From Chelonoidis abingdonii (taxonomy: Eukaryota; Chordata; Testudines; Testudinidae): a stretch of 64,000 nucleotides of DNA. This document shows positions 60,280 to 64,000 of the stretch, piece by piece. Below the pieces are notes generated by a model. The model did no database searches. It was not told the origin of the DNA and saw nothing but the letters and a program-made list of their open reading frames with translations. The stretch is from positions 11,456,546 to 11,520,545 of the forward strand of contig NC_133778.1 of the NCBI RefSeq assembly GCF_003597395.2, read 5' to 3'. The stretch's first letter is position 1, and every line of letters begins with the position of its first letter. The position numbers and the translations under genes are program-made.

Positions 60280-62030
60280 CCTGGTTAAGGTACAATTCCT
60301 CCCTGCACCTGGCCTCATACCAATAGTAATTACAAGAGGCCCAGGATGACATTGGGCTGTGCATTGGCTGGGCAGAGCCAAGGTTCTTCCCACCCACTCC
60401 CTGCTCGTTACTCCATCTCAGAGTGGCGTAAATGAGCCCATGGCACTGGCTTACTCTTGTGCCAGGCTATAAAGGGAGGTTGTACTAGCTTATGAAGGCC
60501 TAATGCAAGACACACTCTAGTCCCAAATGGATGGGAGGGAGCAAGAAGCCTATTTCTTAGAATGCACCATTTGCCTCGTGTTTGTTTTTAAACTGGAGAA
60601 ACAACCCACAACTCAAAGCACCTTGTATTTTTACCTATGTAAAGGCCCTGGACCATGGATCTCCCTGCCACTGCGGACGGGCACAAGCCCAAAGCCTTTA
60701 GATGTAGGCACCTGCTCTTGGTGCAGCCCTTCCCACAATAACAATGGCAGAGAACAACCTGGCACTGCAGAACAACAGGGATAATCCAGAAAGGGGAAAA
60801 ATAACATAAAACGAAGGATGGATGAAAACTACCATCCTTCCAATAGCATTGGGCCTGCGTTTGTTATGTCAGTGCCCAGCTAGCATGGATATAATCACTT
60901 CAGAAGTGTATAAGTGAAGGACTGGTTCTTATTTACACTTGTGCTCCTTTACCCCATGAAAAGAGGCCACAGTGTAAACGTGACTCAGGTCCAGCCTCTG
61001 TACAAGGCTCTTTCTTGCCAGTCCATTATGTAATTTAACAATCGCACCACAGAAATCCTTTAAATTCTGGTCTGTGAAACAAAAGCTCTAATTTCACCCA
61101 GAATATTGTCATCTGTTTTTCTGATCCCAGTATCCTAATCTGAAACCAGTGCTACCTCTCTGCTGAGCAGTGACCGATGTCCAGGGCCTCGCAGGTCAGT
61201 CTCACTCAGGAGGAGAACTCAGACATGTGGGGTCTGGATATGTTCTAGGTGTAACTTGCTTTCTTTACACTCTCCACCAATCCTGGAATAATGTGGTCAA
61301 AAAGCATGCAGGCAATCTGGCCTTCCAAGCATCTCAGTCCAACAACAATGCTCAGTTCCCATGGAGCAACCCTGTCTCAAATATTGACTCTAATCAGAAC
61401 CAAGATATAAGGCAAACTCTCCTGCTGTTCCCATACCTTCCACTTAACCATGTACCCCAAACAAACTCATCACGCCTTCCCAAGAGGCAAAACTTGCTCT
61501 CACACTAAGAACACTAACCTGGAAGACTTGGTGTAACACCACCAACTGGTGCCACCTGTGATAACAATATCAGTGGCACTGGGTTTAAGCTAGCTCTTTG
61601 TTTCCATGCTACCAAACTGGAACAGCGCTGGGCACGTTGGCTTTGGCCACTGCTTCAAAGTCCATTGCTTGGTAAACCAAAGTACAATAAAGCTATCTTG
61701 CCCACAAGCTAGTCTCCATTAGCTTAGCTCAGGTGTCTCTGCTGCTTAACATGTCCTGTCTCTGCTTGGCCCTAGGTTACCTTCCCTGGTCAGTCTCACC
61801 AGCCTTGTATTACTTTATTCTGCCTCCCAAATTTCCCCTTGGGCACTTTCTCAGTGCCTTTCTCGTTCACTGGTGGCTTTTCCATGCAGCAGCTGGGCTG
61901 TTTTGGGTGAGGGCAGCATATAGCATACAACTGCAGCCTCTGGAGTGGGCGATGTGTTAGAACCAATATGCCACCCACAGCCCTACTTTTCACAGGGGCC
62001 CATATCCTCAAGGTATTTAGCCTTGTACAT
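60280..62030. other. Intergenic, no features seen
   Basis: No recognisable exon or repeat family on either strand. A 112-codon frame at 61170-61508 has no domain I know. Confidence 0.5.
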
Positions 62031-62035
62031 ATCTG

Positions 62036-62206
62036 TCTCACAGAGCTGGAAGGGACCTTGAAAGGTCATTGAATCCAGCCACCTGCCTTCACAGCAGGAC
62101 CAAGTACTGATGGATTTTTGCCCCAGATCCCTAAATGGCCCCCTCAAGGGTTGAACTCACAACCCTGGGTTTAGTAAGCCAGTGCTCAAACCACTGAGCT
62201 ATCCCT
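62036..62206 (-). mobile_element. tRNA-derived SINE with CR1-like tail
   Basis: The + strand order is AGAGCTGGAAGGGACCTTG, CACAGCAGGACCAAGTACTG, TTTTTGCCCCAGATCCCTAA, GGTTGAACTCACAACCCTGG and CAAACCACTGAGCTATCCC. Both internal promoter box complements are present. It is the least decayed head among the four copies. Confidence 0.88.
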
Positions 62207-62924
62207 CTCAGGGAGCCTAGCAGAGGAGATCAGCTCACTGGCAGGTCCTGAGGGTGACTGCTTCTTGGAAGTGATCAGAAGCATGGATGGATTTTACTGT
62301 ATCTCCCTGCAGCAATAGCCATTTTTTCATAACTCATGAGCACGACTTGACTGCTAAATTCAGCAGCTTGTTAATTTCCTCCTTTTAAAGTGCAACACAT
62401 TTTTTCCCCCAGTACCTGGTCTCTCTGCAAAATGATTTTCCAAAAATCTAAGTTAAAAGTCCCTGTATTGTTTATCAAGCCACAGCTAAACTGGCTGGGG
62501 ACGAGAGACAGGGTCAGTTCCTTCAGCCCTTTTTCACACCCAGCAGCTCTTTACTCTGCGAGGTGTCCCACTGAAATCGATAGGGACGATTCAATGCAAG
62601 TCGCCGTATGAGAGTCTGGCCTTTAGAAAACGCTTAACCAGCATAGCCTGGGATATAGCTATGTCTAGTTTAATTAATAATATTTTGCATGTGTAGTGCT
62701 GTACATGTTCCAAGCACTGTACAAACATTAACTACAGTGATTTATCTGTAATTAATTAGAGTAACTACTAATTAGGGTAAATAACAGTGAATCTCTGTAG
62801 GTACCAAATTGATTTTGTGAACTGAAAGCAAATTATTACGCTGATTAGATGGCATCAAGTTTAAAGTGGTACCACAAGGGGAGTGATAGCAGTGGGGTTA
62901 AAGGAAAGGACCAGGGGTCAGGAC

Positions 62925-63060
62925 GGTGGTGTTCACAGCACGACCATAACTTTTCAGCGTGACCTTGGGCAGTCATGTGGCCCCCTCTGTGCCTCAGTTT
63001 CCCCATCTGTAAAATGGGGATCATGCTATTGACCTCCTTTGAAAGCACTTTAAGAACTGG
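62925..63060 (+). mobile_element. MIR-like SINE, 3' part well preserved
   Basis: GTGACCTTGGGCAGTCATGT, CTCTGTGCCTCAGTTTCCCC and ATCTGTAAAATGGGGATCAT match the MIR-like core closely, followed by GACCTCCTTTGAAAGCACTT. Confidence 0.8.
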
Positions 63061-63069
63061 GTATTTGAT

Positions 63070-64000
63070 TATTTTCCGTAATGTCTATTAAGGGGATCCG
63101 AGAGCCTTGGCTGGCAGTCGCTAGAGAAATGCCAAGGACTATTACCATTTTGGGACCAGTCAAGCTCTCGCTATCACAGTATAAGACATGTGGAGCAAAG
63201 CTAGTGTCTTGTGTAACTCGCCGTCCTATTGCTAGAGTTACTGGCTTTCAATTCACGGATCCAGATACTAACTTTGTTGCACCTGAGGACATAAATGTGT
63301 AGGCTAGAGCTGAAAAGGCACAACAGCTCATACAAGTTCAGAAGCCAAATAAACGAATGTTCAAGAGAAGGCTGAAGGAAAGTGCAGCAGCTGGTATAAC
63401 TCAGTGTTACTCGATTAACATCAGTGCCAGTTTACACCAGCTAGGATCTGGCGGTTTAACCTACTCTGCCAGAATCCAGGAACTCCTCAGCTATTTGCAG
63501 CCACCAAGTGAGTTCCTGCAGTCTCTTCTGCACAGCTTTACTGGAGCAACCCCCGCCCCCGGAGATCCCCGAGACTGTGCAGTCCTCCTGGAACTGGAGG
63601 AAAGTGATGAGCTGACATGTACTTTAGGGGGCACAAGTGGCAGAGTAAAATACACCAAAAACATTTGTTTTGCAGGTTAACACACTTTATATTTAACAAA
63701 ATAATTTTTAATAATATATTTTTTACACATCAAATATTGTTGCTAGAACCCCATATTTTTACAGTCAAGTTTGGGGTTTTTGTCCCATTCATTTTTCAGG
63801 CACACTGTTGTTTAGTGTGTTTTGAAATTGGCTAGTCATTGACCAAGTAAATAGGATGGTCTGTTATTTAACAGTAGCAGTGTACATGGACCACATTCTC
63901 AGTGGGTGTAAATCGTAGCTGACTTCAACAGCGCTATGCTGAATTCTGGCAGCTGTGAATCTGGCCCCAATAAAACTCAAATGGGGAGGAAATAAGAATA
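63070..64000. other. Intergenic right edge; old repeat remnants only
   Basis: Segments near 63393-63455 (TTACTCGATTAACATCAGTG, CAGTTTACACCAGC) and 63890-63970 (AGTGGGTGTAAATCGTAGCT, GACTTCAACAGCG) resemble an abundant turtle repeat with near-palindromic layout. The frames at 63081-63302 and 63357-63680 have no recognisable domain. Confidence 0.45.

Noticed and set aside
62140..62206. Possible tRNA gene (box A and box B-like words)
   Set aside because: It is the head of a tRNA-derived SINE with a CR1-like tail, and similar heads recur at 5.1 and 55.9 kb.
63081..63302. 73-codon frame at the right edge
   Set aside because: Not recognised as any family, and no splice or promoter evidence.
1..64000. 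Prokaryotic systems (operons, CRISPR arrays, prophage, toxin-antitoxin)
   Set aside because: None present. The sequence is vertebrate nuclear DNA, and tandem repeats found lie inside transposable elements.

Overview
The window looks like nuclear DNA from a reptile, most likely a cryptodiran (hidden-neck) turtle. The evidence is a vertebrate gene with consensus splice sites and long introns, a CR1 LINE remnant, four tRNA-derived SINEs whose tail resembles the CR1 3' end (the tortoise pol III or 'Cry I' type), MIR-like SINEs, and many short hAT-type, mariner-like and fold-back DNA elements. The species call is an inference from repeat content. I see no operons, ribosome binding sites, CRISPR arrays or phage genes.

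The only functional gene I can support is the 3' end of BARD1, the BRCA1-associated RING domain protein, on the + strand. Its last five coding exons (7 to 11 by human numbering) lie at 10512-10620, 12291-12426, 15055-15147, 25503-25600 and 26331-26663. They encode the end of the ankyrin block, the linker and both BRCT repeats. Four exons have exactly the human lengths (109, 93, 98 and 333 bp). Exon 8 is 136 bp rather than 133, which adds one residue to the linker. All boundaries have AG/GT splice sites and compatible phases. Exons 1 to 6 must lie upstream; I found no exon 6 in 1-10511. A 3' UTR of about 1.3 kb probably ends near an AATAAA at 27987.

From about 28.1 kb to the right edge I find no supportable gene. 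This stretch is unique-looking sequence mixed with decayed repeats. Clear insertions are a solo LTR at 46198-47053 with TG...CA ends and a 5-bp duplication, a hAT-type element at 34811-35313 with a perfect 8-bp duplication and an internal 40-bp tandem array, and a hAT-in-hAT nest at 40735-41293. There are also two short mariner-like elements in opposite orientation, two fold-back families, a frame with two stops at 32652-33032, and a retroelement remnant with a zinc-knuckle motif near 36.1 kb. Left of BARD1 exon 7, a hAT-type element sits inside a CR1 remnant.

I found no previously undescribed system. What merits a second look is the BARD1 phosphate-pocket substitution and linker codon, and the well-preserved insertion structures, which can be dated and tested by comparing species.
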